A DNA stretch of 64,000 nt from Diplonema japonicum. Lineage: Eukaryota; Euglenozoa; Diplonemea; Diplonemida; Diplonemidae. Below, one piece after another: positions 39,129-48,968 of the stretch (the first letter of the stretch is position 1; each line of letters opens with the position of its first letter). The stretch covers positions 124,001 through 188,000 of the forward strand of contig OZ025722.1 of NCBI GenBank assembly GCA_964019335.1. The letters run 5' to 3'. The translations under genes and the position numbers were made by a program. A model generated the notes under the pieces. It did no database searches, was not told the origin of the DNA, and saw nothing but the letters and a program-made list of their open reading frames with translations.

Positions 39129-40922
39129 ATGCCAACCGAACCCGATCGGCTAAGCAAAGGGTTGAACACGTTGGAGGTTCTGATAAAATCGATGGGAAAA
39201 GGGAACGAAGAGATCAGCCGCAGGCTGACAAATTTCGACGAGATGACCACGGGCCTGGCAGGGAAGGTCTGCGAGCTCCAGAGCAAGATAGAGGGACTGA
39301 GGGAGTGCCAGGAAAACATCACTGCAACAAAGAAAGTCGTTGATACCGTCACGGCAAAATTCAACAACATAGAAAAGGCAAAAAGCCAACTGAACAAAGG
39401 ATCGAGTCTGGAAACGGAAGAATTACTTGCAACATGCGATGCGCTTCGAGAAGCGGTGCGGCACGCACAGTCTCTGTGTCAGTCCACACCCGATTCCCGT
39501 TCTTATATGCGATTGGAGGAACAACAATCTCTTCTTGATGTTGCTTCAACATTACTTGATAACCGCTTCCGGGGCATCATCACCACCCAGGTCAAGACGA
39601 TAGATTTCAAAACAACTTCTTCAACAGAAAACCTGTCCTTCATGGGTCCCAACGAGGTGGGTCTTCTCGTTAAGATTGTTTCGAGAATTCACAACAACGC
39701 TTCGCATTATGAAGAGTTTTCAGCGGTGCTTCAAAAGGCCATTAACACATCTGTAGCAACCTGTACGGAAACCGTGATCGCCGCCGCGGAAGAAGGGTTG
39801 AAGGAAAAGAAACGGAAAGAATTCTACCCTCCAGGAAGCCATGCTTGCCTGAGCTCGCTTTGGTTTTACAAACGGATAATTGTCGCGGCAACCTCGTTGG
39901 GAAAATCAATATTCGGTGAGACAACGTGGATATCGTATCAGAAACAATGTTCTTCAGAGGAAGCTAGGAATTTTCACGCGGTGGGAAGCATTACGTCAAT
40001 GTTGCAATCGGTGGCGAACCATTTTGGAAGGTGTCCCGCTGTTGATCAAATATATGTTTATTTAGATGTTTTGAAAGTGTTTTTTGCGCCGGAATGGGAT
40101 GAGACGTTTAAAGGCCCCGATTGGACATCGATGTCGAACAGCATCTGCACGAAGGCGAACCAAGGCGTGCAGAAATATCTCGCAGAGCTACGCCACCCAA
40201 CCGACCCGGCACCCCCCGACGGAACTGTATACTCGTCTGTGCTTTCCTCTGTACACTTGCTAGCGAGGATTCTACGGTCATACGGCGAGCATCACTTCAA
40301 CATAGTTGCATCGAGAGAACAGTCAGCTATACTCACGTTTCGAGATTTTTTTTCAGAAGTTATGACCCTCCTCGGAACGTGTATCAATGATCGTTCGGAA
40401 CAGCTTGCCTCTAAGAGGAGCATGTCGCTTCCTTATGTGTTCCGTTTGAACAACAATCAATATCTGTACAGTCACATGATAGAGTTAAACGTTTCTTGGG
40501 TCACAGAGGAGTACTGCCCTGAATTGATGCAAGAGGTGGAGACATTGAAGGCGAAATACCTTAAGATGTCGTGGAACAAAATGGCGTCGGTTACATCAAC
40601 AGAGAGAGAGCCCGCACCGTTGTCTTCGGACACGAAGGATTGGATCAAGAAGCGGTTCAAGCACTTCAACGAGATGGTGGAAACCCGCGTTTCCGAAGAA
40701 CACGGCTACAACATCCCCAACCCGGACCTTAAGAGGGGTCTCCGGCAATGCGTTGCCGATTACGTTCTACTGCATTACAGCGCGTTTCACGCAAAATACG
40801 CGATGGTCGCGTTCTCACGCACGCCGGAGAGATACATAAAATACGCCCCTGACAGACAGAATTCCCGCTTGCTCGACGCCACCGGCCAGAGTGTAATGGA
40901 TAAGTTGTTCACGAAACAGTGA
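39129..40922 (+). CDS. EXO70: Exocyst complex subunit EXO70
   Basis: This 597-residue all-helical protein matches EXO70 length. An N-terminal coiled coil (about 1-95) precedes the CorEx-like helical rods. The C-terminal signature is clear: KKRFKHFNEMVETRV near 500-515, then FHAKYAMVAFSRTPERYIKYAP near 560-582 and a final helix with VMDKLF, as in Exo70 proteins of yeast, plants and animals. EXO70 binds PI(4,5)P2 and Rho-type GTPases and tethers secretory vesicles to the plasma membrane. In flagellates with a flagellar pocket that is the site of exocytosis. The start follows an A-rich leader. No introns. Confidence 0.88.
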   Translation: MPTEPDRLSKGLNTLEVLIKSMGKGNEEISRRLTNFDEMTTGLAGKVCELQSKIEGLRECQENITATKKVVDTVTAKFNNIEKAKSQLNKGSSLETEELLATCDALREAVRHAQSLCQSTPDSRSYMRLEEQQSLLDVASTLLDNRFRGIITTQVKTIDFKTTSSTENLSFMGPNEVGLLVKIVSRIHNNASHYEEFSAVLQKAINTSVATCTETVIAAAEEGLKEKKRKEFYPPGSHACLSSLWFYKRIIVAATSLGKSIFGETTWISYQKQCSSEEARNFHAVGSITSMLQSVANHFGRCPAVDQIYVYLDVLKVFFAPEWDETFKGPDWTSMSNSICTKANQGVQKYLAELRHPTDPAPPDGTVYSSVLSSVHLLARILRSYGEHHFNIVASREQSAILTFRDFFSEVMTLLGTCINDRSEQLASKRSMSLPYVFRLNNNQYLYSHMIELNVSWVTEEYCPELMQEVETLKAKYLKMSWNKMASVTSTEREPAPLSSDTKDWIKKRFKHFNEMVETRVSEEHGYNIPNPDLKRGLRQCVADYVLLHYSAFHAKYAMVAFSRTPERYIKYAPDRQNSRLLDATGQSVMDKLFTKQ

Positions 40923-41021
40923 AGAAAAGAGAAGAAAAAAAAAAAAATAGAATTTGTTTTTCCGTATTTTCTTTTTTTGTGCAAATAATCGGAAAGACGG
41001 AGGGGGGAGGTCGAAAAAAAG

Positions 41022-42398
41022 ATGGCGAGTCCCAAAGACCCAAAAGTGGAGCAAAGGATCAACGATCTGGCGATGAGGGGTGTCGTGGAGAAAAAAAAGA
41101 AGCTGAAGCGAAAAAGGGAGGAAGAAGAGAAGGAGAAAGAGAAGCAGGAACAGCTGGAAAAAGCTGAGAGGGAAAAACAACAACAACAACAACAACAGCA
41201 GCAACAACAACAAGACGCAGACCCAACAAAAAGCAGGGAAGGGAGCCCTGCCGCATCGGTCCCGCCGAAGGACGAGAAAAAAGAAGAAAAAGAAAGAGAA
41301 CGGAGCAAAAGACGGCAAAGCAGACGAAGAGACGCATCGCCGGGATTCTCCACAGGCGCGACAACGCCCAAAGCAACACTGGAAGACATGGGCGGTGTAG
41401 AAGGAATTCTGGAAAATCTTAACGAGCTGATCGGTTTCCCTCTGTCCCATCCTGAACTATTCAAAATCCTGGGAACGGAACCTGTAAGCGGGATTCTCCT
41501 GCACGGTCCTCCAGGCTGCGGTAAGACAAGGCTGTGTCATGCTATCGCTCACGCATTGCAAGTTCCTTTCTTCGCGATAAATGGACCCGAAATTGTGTCG
41601 GGAGTGTCTGGTGATTCCGAAGCTCGCCTCCGTGCAATCTTCACAGAAGCCAGCTCAGCAGCACCTTCTCTCATTCTTATTGATGAAGTCGATGCCATAG
41701 CGGGTAAACGGGAAGACGCGGGAAAAGCTATGGAAGCTCGCATTGTCGCACAATTACAAACATGCATGGACGATTTATCCGCATTATGGAAAAGCCAACA
41801 CAAGGCCGTCATCGTTCTCGGAGCGACGAACAGACCAGAGGTCATCGAGCCAGCGTTGAGACGCAGCGGGAGGTTCGACAGGGAGATCAGTTTGGGCATC
41901 CCGTCCTTGAAGGGGAGGGAGAGCATCTTACGGGTTTTGACAAAGGGGATTAAGAAGTCGGACGATGTCAACCTCCAGGAAATTAGTTTTCTGACGCCTG
42001 GTTTCGTGGGTGCCGACTTGCACGCTGTTGTTAAGGAAGCCGCTATGCTGTGCATGAAGGAGATCCGTGGTACCATTCTCGCCGCCGCGCAACAGCAGCA
42101 GCAGCCAGACGACGCTGCCTCCATTGTGCGTCGTGTGTCCATACCCGAGAACCTTAACCTGGACGAGGTTGCCGTTGTCAGGATGCACCACTTCGAGCGC
42201 GCGGTGACCCGCGTGCAGCCCAGCAGTATGCGTGAGGGGTTCAGTACAGTATGTGGAATGGAAAGAGATGGGAGTGGGGGGTAAAAAAAAAAATTACAGA
42301 TCCCTGATGTCCAGTGGGCCGACGTTGGTGCGCTTGAAGAAGTTCGCAGGGAGATGGACCTGTGGGTGCAGAAACCAATCAGATACCCGGAGCTTTAC

Positions 42399-42441
<43 letters not shown>

Positions 42442-43271
42442 GGAAAAAAAAAAAAAAAATCCGCACAACAGCGTATGGGATTGGGTCAGCCAGCAGGACT
42501 GTTGTTGTTCGGGCCGCCCGGGTGCGGGAAAACCTTGGTATACAAATATTTATAATAAAAAAAAAAAATAATAATAATAAATAAAAAAAGGTCGCGAAAG
42601 CCATTGCACACGAAGCATCAGCGAACTTCATCTCTGTTAAGGGCCCGGAGCTTCTGAACAAATACGTGGGGGAGTCGGAGAGGGCGGTGAGGATGGTGTT
42701 CGCCAGGGGGAGGGCGTCTGCACCATGCGTGCTCTTCTTCGACGAACTGGACGCCCTGGCCCCGAAGCGAGGCAACGACAGGTCCACCCCAGGCGCCGAG
42801 AGGCTTGTGAACCAGCTTCTTACAGAAATGGACGGAGTCGAAGGCAGGAAGCAGGTCTTCGTCATAGCCGCCACCAACCGTGTCGACATGATCGACCCTG
42901 CCATGATGAGGCCGGGGAGGTTTGATAAAGTTCTTTACGTGCCGCTCCCTTCAGATGAGCAGCGAGTCTCTGTTCTTACGACACTCTGCAGAAAGACGCC
43001 ACTTGCAGAAGATGTTGAGCTTTCCAAGATTGCCCTGGACCCCCGGTGCAAAGGGTTCTCAGGTGCCGACATTAAGGGTCTCGTGCGCGAGGCAGCCATG
43101 TCGGCGGTTCGTAAAATTCTTGAAACCGACGCCGACCCCACCAAAACCACGTACGTCACCGCGTCGGACTTCGAGTGTGCACTTGAACGGACGAAGCCCT
43201 CCGTGTCTGAGAAAGACCGTCGCCATTATGAAAACCTGTGGAGCAAGCGGATGGAAGAGCAGAACGCGTAG
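41022..43271 (+). CDS. NVL: NVL/Rix7-type double AAA ATPase
   Basis: Exons 41022-42248, 42300-42401, 42472-42537 and 42591-43271 join in frame to 691 residues; introns are 51, 70 and 53 nt. A charged N-terminus (1-115) contains a run of 12 Gln near 50. AAA domain 1 has GPPGCGKT near 161, Walker B LILIDEVDA near 217 and GATNRPEVIEPALRR..RFD. Domain 2 has GPPGCGKT near 458, FFDELDALAPKRG near 512, AATNR.DMIDPAMMRPGRFDK and an arginine finger pair. LLNKYVGESERAVR is typical of the NVL/Cdc48 group. The basic N-terminal tail and the D1 sequence favour NVL/Rix7, which extracts assembly factors from pre-60S ribosomes in the nucleolus, over Cdc48. A SPATA5-type ATPase is the main alternative. Confidence 0.85.
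42249..42590 (+). other. Three short introns in the NVL gene
   Basis: The introns are 42249-42299 (GTATGT to TTACAG), 42402-42471 (GT plus about 34 T, ending CAACAG) and 42538-42590 (GTATAC, ending AAAAAG). The third ends in an A-run directly before AG. The middle exons of 102 and 66 nt encode the start of AAA domain 2, including the Walker A motif, so the frame restoration is strongly supported. Confidence 0.88.
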
Positions 43272-43442
43272 GGGGGGGGGGAAGAAAAAAGAATTTAGCA
43301 AAAAAAAAAAAAATACCCCTCCTTTTTTTTTTTTCCGGATCATTTTTTTTTTTTTTTTTTTCGTGGTTTTCTTGAAAGCTTTTCTGATTAATGCACATTA
43401 AAGAAAGGGGGGAAGAAAAAAGGAAAAAAAAAAAAAAAAAAA

Positions 43443-44073
43443 ATGCCTGTTTCGGGTATTCTGTACGGGCACGCTGTGTCGCAGCCGTGTCGTTCAGTGC
43501 AGTGGTACTTGGATTACTGTGGGAACACCACGGTGGAGAGGAAGCTGGTGGACCTCAGGGGCAAGGAGCAGATGAAACCGGAATTCCTTGCAAAGTTCCC
43601 GAACCACCAGGTGCCTGCATTTGAAACTGAAGACGGATTTTGCTTTGGAGAATCACTTGCAGTCTTGAAGTACGTGGCAAGAGGCGACCCCGAGATGACA
43701 CCAAAGACAATTCAGGACGAAGCACGTCTTGACGAGTACTTTGGAAGGCATTACTCTCAAGTTAGAAAATTTACAAGGGAGGTGTTTTACCACCACCTCG
43801 TCTCCAAGGAAATGGACAAGAAGACAGAAGGGTTGGTGGTCATCAAGCCGCTGCTTGAGACCTACGACGCTCTGCTGGGTAAGCAGGACTATGTGCTAGG
43901 AAGCAGCCTAACCCTCGCCGACTTCCTCTTCGCCCCTGAAGTTGACCAGCTGCAGTTCGTCGACGACAATGTGCTCTTGCCATATAAGAACATCTTAAGC
44001 TACCTTGAGCGCCTGACCACAAACATAAAAGGTTACAAGGAGGATATTTCTGCCATGAAGGCTGCCATCGGTC

Positions 44074-44078
<5 letters not shown>
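43443..44078 (+). CDS. Glutathione S-transferase family protein
   Basis: This 211-residue protein has the canonical two-domain GST length. The thioredoxin-like N-terminal domain (1-80) has GHAVSQPCRSVQWYL, a Val-Pro cis-proline in NHQVPAFE near 56 and the glutathione-binding FGESLAVLKYV. The helical C-terminal domain has the N-capping motif GSSLTLADFLF near 160. The pattern (Ser-Gln-Pro-Cys-Arg) is closest to theta-class enzymes. The family conjugates glutathione to electrophiles or acts as a peroxidase in the cytosol. The ATG follows an A-run; a T-run follows the stop. Confidence 0.9.
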
Positions 44079-44106
<28 letters not shown>

Positions 44107-44355
44107 GAAATTCCCTATGCAAAAACTGTCTCCGTAGGAATTCTTTTTTTATTTTATTTTTTATATTTCTCTCTTCTTACGAACGTCTCGCACATTTATG
44201 TGTTTCGAAAAAAAAAAACTTATTTCTACCCCCTCCCCCCATTTGTTAGAAAATGATTCTGCTGTTGAGAAACCCGCATTTTTCTTTTTTTTTTTTTGCA
44301 ACTTCATTCAGAATCATTTTGGTATCCACGTGGGGGGGGGGGGGGGGGGGGGGGC
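44079..44355. other. Spacer ending in a G-run
   Basis: T-runs, then a run of about 22 G (44331-44354) that abuts the left end of the hAT-like element. No gene. Confidence 0.6.
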
Positions 44356-45314
44356 GGCTATGCTGGCATGGAAGGGAAACGGAAACGGAAACGTTTCCCT
44401 ATTTTGGGGCCGTTTCCTTGGGGCAGAAACGTTTCCTTATTTTGGGGGTTTTAGAGACTTGTTTTTTTGGGGGCAAATCACTCGGAAGAAATATACGGGA
44501 CAAGGGGGCCAGTGTTGGTGGCCCTGGGGAAATCTTCTGGGTTTCGATGAAGGATGCGATTGTGGCATCCATTTTTTTGAACAGCGTCGTCAACCAGCCT
44601 TACGCTCAGAGATTTCCTGTCCGGTAGCTCGTACGTGGCCCCGAGCGGAAGGCGCTTCACCTTCTCAAACAGTGCCTTGAATGTTCTGTGAACAGAAAAT
44701 ATGAGAGGACACGAAACAGATAAACATCATACCGATGTTCGACCCTCAAAAATGGGGTCCCAGTTTCGAGAAAGAAATCCCGAACAGCCCTGTCCACGTC
44801 GTCTGGCGTGCTTGTAGCAGTTAAAAATGGCGTCATTGGCCTGTTCTCCACTTTACGCTTCCTCGTTCCCTCTGCCTCAGCCTTCGCCTCCGCTGTCGCT
44901 TTCTCCAACAGCTTCTTGTGGGGCTTCACACTATCCCCTTTTGGGGACACACGTCGCTACTCCTTGGCCTTTTGTTTGGAACATGTGGGCGCGGAGTCTG
45001 CTGGTTGACGCTACTGTGAAGACCACATCACAGAACGACATTTTACTGTCTTCTTCTTCCCATCCTCCGCCTGAACCTCCACCCCATCCCACAAAGCGCC
45101 TCCAGACTTTCGTTTTTGTAGAGACCGACGTGCGCTTTCCTTGTAAAACCTCAAAAGTAAGTATCTTCAAAAACCCCAAATACATAAGGACCTTCTAAAC
45201 AGTGTTTACCGAAATATACATAGCCGTTTCCATAACCATGGAAACGCGTTTCCATGAGAATTTTAAAAACATGGAAACGGAAACGTTTCTACGTTTCCTG
45301 CCAGCATAGCCCTA
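44356..45314 (-). mobile_element. Decayed hAT-family DNA transposon
   Basis: About 960 bp between inverted ends: left GGCTATGCTGGCATGGAA at 44356-44373, and right, read on the minus strand, TAGGGCTATGCTGGCAGGAA. Both ends carry several subterminal AAACGG/CCGTTT motifs, the motif bound by maize Ac transposase. The minus strand encodes pieces of a hAT transposase in two overlapping frames. The element is flanked on both sides by G-runs, so an 8-bp target duplication would be all G. It is too short to be autonomous. Confidence 0.78.
44480..45185 (-). pseudogene. hAT transposase remnant (BED zinc finger and N-terminal region)
   Basis: Reading the minus strand, a BED-type zinc finger pattern (CDVVFTVASTSRLRAHMF, then KGQGVATC) is encoded at about 45042-44945. 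A frameshift near 44940 leads to DSVKPHKKLLEKA and a basic linker. The hAT-typical DDVDRAVRDFFLETGTPF.RVEH segment follows, and then, in another frame, LPLGATYELPDRKSLSVRLVDDAV (shown only as landmarks). The catalytic RNase-H-like core and dimerisation domain are absent. It is therefore a broken, truncated transposase. Confidence 0.75.
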
Positions 45315-45542
45315 GGGGGGGGGGGGGGGGGGAGTCAAGTTAACGTTTTCCCTTCGATAACTGTCCCTTTCGTGTATGAAATGACATTGTAAATTGGGCC
45401 CTCTCTCTCTTTCTTTCTTTCTTTCCGTTCTTTTTCTTCACAAAAAAAAAGGGGAGGGAAAAAAAAAAAAAAGCAACGCGCGCTCGTTGTACTATAACGG
45501 TGAGCTGGCCTTTTTTTTTTTTTTTTTTCTGAAGGAAATAAA

Positions 45543-45583
<41 letters not shown>

Positions 45584-45661
45584 TACTTTTATGCAAACTC
45601 GCGCCAAAAAAAAAAGAAGAAAACAAAAAACAAAAAACAAAAAAGAAATGCCCGCACTGCC
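45315..45661. other. Spacer with G- and T-runs
   Basis: A G-run (45315-45332) borders the transposon. Long T-runs (45510-45528, 45547-45580) precede an A-rich leader. An out-of-frame ATG at 45648 lies 14 nt before the start of the next gene and could be a short upstream frame. Confidence 0.55.
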
Positions 45662-48600
45662 ATGGACGTAGTGGACGTGACAGCCCCCCGGCACATAGTA
45701 CACAAGAACATCTGGCTGCACGAAGCATGGCTGTTGAAAGATGTGAGGGCGGTGATAGAGGAACACCTGGTTCTCGACAGCTTCTGGTTCCAGCACCGAA
45801 ACGGATGGGGCGACGTCACGGCAAAGGAAGAAGGCACCCTGCAACTCGAATCAATCACAACCCCGAGAAAAAGATGGCTCGCAAGCAGCGGCACGTACCA
45901 CCTCCACCCCCGCCAGGCAGTCATCATACGGACAGGCCTCATAGACACTGTTTTTGGCGGCACAATGCGGGAAAACTTGTTCACACATGCATTGTGCAAC
46001 ACCGTTCCGAACAGAGATGAAATCTTCGAACACGGGGACAAGCAAGACTACATACGCCTCACCGCTTTCTCTCTCGGGGTTCGGGCACGCTCTGTAACGT
46101 TCCTGTCGGCTTTCGCAGCACCGTCAGAGGCACAGATCCGGGAGGTTTTCAACAGAGATCTTATTCGGGTGGTTCGAAGTTATTATAGAAACGGAGTTCT
46201 TGGGGGGTTTTCGGTGGACTCCTTGCAGAGGTCTCCACGGTGCCTCGACTACCTCTCGCGGAAGAATTTAGTGGACTGGTCCCACCCGTCCGCGGAGGAC
46301 CCTGTCGCGTACCTTCTCTCGTTGTCGGCGTTCGCGGCGCAGGTTTGTTTGAACCACTGCAGGACCAGCCATTTGAACACAAGGAACATCGAGAAGCCCG
46401 TGTTGTCGGTTTCGGAAGACCGCGACCCGGTCCATTTACGGGTTTTACTGTCCGACTCTCGGGTCGCAATGGCGGCATCGAGAAGCACACGTCCTATTCT
46501 GGCAACCGCCAGCGTACGCCTTCCAAACGGTTCAGGAAGGCTGATCAAAAAGATGCTCCGGCTTCATTTCTTCACCGGGCCGTCGAGAATCGCGTCGAAT
46601 CTGTACCAAGGCGCTGGGACGCTCCCAGGCCTGTCTGACACACGGCGAAAACTGCTGTTGAAACACGGGTGTTTGGACGCTGGAACAGTCTTAAGCCAAC
46701 CAGGGGAGAAAGGCGTGCGGGAACCCGTGGGTGTCTACCACATGGACAATTTGTTCACATCCAAACTAGTCAGCCCGGTACTGTACAACGGCATAGTCGC
46801 TTTGGACAGCCCTGAACTATGCGGAGATATCCCATGGGAGGTTGTATTTCAATGGCTTCCCCGCCCGGACTGGAAACGTTGTGCGGCAACGTCGAAGGGA
46901 ATGCTGAAACGTGCGTCGTGGATCGGCCACACTGCCTCGCCCTTCCTTAAGGTCGTGGAACGCCCTGGTCTCGAGACGCTTCCGTTGCTCACGGGGAACG
47001 ATGAGAAAACCCTTTTGAAGATTGTTGAAACGGGTCCGTTGCAGATTCTGTGGAGGGGGAAGAGCTGGTCTCCTGCAACAGCGCTTGTATCAAGGTCGAT
47101 CGACACCACCGTTGTTGACAGAACTGCGGAAATTTTAACAGAGCGAAGAGGTGGTGTTCTGGGGCATTTCGTTCCGGAACGAAACGAGTTCAAGGAGTCC
47201 TTGTTGAAGCACAGTATCGTGCGGGACCACGTGCCGTTGTTTCAAATCTGTTTCGCTGCCATCGGTGACACAAGCACGCGTTATGCCGACCTGCCGGAGA
47301 AGTATGCCACGCTCCACGAGAACATGGTACTAGAGCTGACCCGGAGACGATCCGAGAAAATATTCCACCACCTCTTCTCCATCAAACAAATCCCTGTAAC
47401 GACCGACGGGCTCCTCGTAGAGTACGTAGCGTGGTTCGGCTTGGTTCAAGTCGAGAAACTGTTCGAACGGGAAATCGAATTATCCGAGGAGATAATAACA
47501 GCGGAGATACGCCGTGGCGGGACGGGCTTGATCGGACACACCCGAGACGGGTTGGAAGCGTTCGCGGAAACTGTTTTTTTACAATCGTGTTTTTACGGAA
47601 CGCTGTTCGTTGCAAACCGAGTCGAAGCAATGGTGAGCGAGGAGTGTAAGACGGAGGGCTACAAAACAGCGATATCGATGGGACACGATATCACCAACTC
47701 ACAACTCACCTACGTGTTGAAATCCGAAACACAAAAAGTCGAGCGAAGATTCTTGACAAAAACACTGCCCTCTGGGTGTCGGCTGCCGGGGAAAAAAGAC
47801 ACAAATCCATTCTCTTCTGGATACCACGATACTGACGACGATGACGAAGACCCGCTTTCTGTAAAACGCCCCCGATCCATCTTGATGCTCGAACTGCGAA
47901 CGAAAGACATGACCCCCATGGACGATGACTATGAACACGAGGATTCGCTGTGGAACCTGTTGCCTCTCAAGATTCGGAAAAAAAAAAATTTACCCGACAC
48001 GTTTCTGTCGAAATCCGTGTCGCTGTTCTCGGAGCACCTCCACGGAACAGATCTCCTTGAGATTGTCACCACCATGTCCGGTCGGGCTGCCGTGCCTGGG
48101 TGGCACTCGGTATACGTGATTAAACTGTTGATGCATTCCAAGATATCTGGTTCGATAGGGAAGCAAAAACCCGTTCAGCTAATAGGACGGAGAATGATAA
48201 CTGAGGAATTCAGTATGCTGCTCTGTTTAAGGTGCTACGTCTGGGGGGGTTGTGCGTACTACCCAGCGCCCTTCGCTCAAGTTGTACTTTCGGTTGTGAC
48301 GTCAAAGAAATTATTCGCTTCGCACGATCCAGGCGGCGATCTCGTTGCGCTCCTTGAAGGTTCCGATCCTTTTTGCGGCGTTTACATTTTCTTCTGTCAC
48401 GACCCAGAGCGTTGCAGTGCGGACATCACTTGGATACTTATGTATTCGCACGACTCGAAGAAGTTTTCGGAACCGCTTTTGGTCTCTCTGCCGAAGTTTG
48501 CTCGCGAGGCGCCACTCCCTCGCCCGGATCTTTGGTGTGATTTACCCTCGAAATCCATCCTCAGCTCCTGGATACGCTGGGGGTCCGAGATGGATACGCC

Positions 48601-48817
48601 AGGAGACCACCCTCGTTTTACGCTTTTTAGAACGGCCCGGGTTAGAAAAGAAGAGCAAAAAGAAGAGGAGGACGAGGATTTTTCACACGGAACTGAAGAG
48701 GGGTCGGACGAGGCAGAGGCGGAGCCATCCGACGAGGAATGCCCGCCTTTCGTGCTGCTCAAACTGCCGCCGTTTACAGCAGTCCCGAACTCGAGATTAT
48801 TCATGGAGTTAGATTGA
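45662..48817 (+). CDS. Large orphan protein (1051 residues), function unknown
   Basis: I recognise no family. The frame is long, uninterrupted and evenly biased, so it is surely a gene. It is mostly globular without membrane segments or coiled coil. Notable features are an FxW-rich N-terminal region (SFWFQHRNGWGD), a segment resembling an F-box-like WEVVFQWLPRPDWKRCAATSK near 395-415, an acidic patch DTDDDDEDP near 722, and a strongly acidic tail region near 1000-1030 before a hydrophobic end. The F-box-like stretch (start with a Pro-Trp, then Leu-Pro, then Trp-x-x-Cys-Ala) hints at a substrate adaptor, but it is weak. Start chosen as the first in-frame ATG. Confidence 0.8.
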   Translation: MDVVDVTAPRHIVHKNIWLHEAWLLKDVRAVIEEHLVLDSFWFQHRNGWGDVTAKEEGTLQLESITTPRKRWLASSGTYHLHPRQAVIIRTGLIDTVFGGTMRENLFTHALCNTVPNRDEIFEHGDKQDYIRLTAFSLGVRARSVTFLSAFAAPSEAQIREVFNRDLIRVVRSYYRNGVLGGFSVDSLQRSPRCLDYLSRKNLVDWSHPSAEDPVAYLLSLSAFAAQVCLNHCRTSHLNTRNIEKPVLSVSEDRDPVHLRVLLSDSRVAMAASRSTRPILATASVRLPNGSGRLIKKMLRLHFFTGPSRIASNLYQGAGTLPGLSDTRRKLLLKHGCLDAGTVLSQPGEKGVREPVGVYHMDNLFTSKLVSPVLYNGIVALDSPELCGDIPWEVVFQWLPRPDWKRCAATSKGMLKRASWIGHTASPFLKVVERPGLETLPLLTGNDEKTLLKIVETGPLQILWRGKSWSPATALVSRSIDTTVVDRTAEILTERRGGVLGHFVPERNEFKESLLKHSIVRDHVPLFQICFAAIGDTSTRYADLPEKYATLHENMVLELTRRRSEKIFHHLFSIKQIPVTTDGLLVEYVAWFGLVQVEKLFEREIELSEEIITAEIRRGGTGLIGHTRDGLEAFAETVFLQSCFYGTLFVANRVEAMVSEECKTEGYKTAISMGHDITNSQLTYVLKSETQKVERRFLTKTLPSGCRLPGKKDTNPFSSGYHDTDDDDEDPLSVKRPRSILMLELRTKDMTPMDDDYEHEDSLWNLLPLKIRKKKNLPDTFLSKSVSLFSEHLHGTDLLEIVTTMSGRAAVPGWHSVYVIKLLMHSKISGSIGKQKPVQLIGRRMITEEFSMLLCLRCYVWGGCAYYPAPFAQVVLSVVTSKKLFASHDPGGDLVALLEGSDPFCGVYIFFCHDPERCSADITWILMYSHDSKKFSEPLLVSLPKFAREAPLPRPDLWCDLPSKSILSSWIRWGSEMDTPGDHPRFTLFRTARVRKEEQKEEEDEDFSHGTEEGSDEAEAEPSDEECPPFVLLKLPPFTAVPNSRLFMELD

Positions 48818-48933
48818 AACCTTTTTTTTTTTTTTTTTTAAAGTTTTTTTTTTTTCCTCCCCTATTTTCTTTACACAGGGATTTTTTTTTTTTTTTTTAA
48901 AAAGAGGGGTTTTGTCAAAACCCGCTCCTAACC

Positions 48934-48964
<31 letters not shown>

Positions 48965-48968
48965 CAAC
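48818..48968 (+). promoter_or_regulatory. T-rich spacer with acceptor-like region
   Basis: T-runs and a C/T tract with TTTACACAG (AG 48878-48879) lie upstream of an A-run leader and the ATG at 48969. The layout matches the other presumed trans-splice sites. Confidence 0.45.

Noticed and set aside
38788-39343. Overlapping + strand frames before EXO70
   Set aside because: They are formed by T-runs, a TTA repeat and A-runs and then run in the wrong frame through EXO70, whose ATG at 39129 explains the coding signal.
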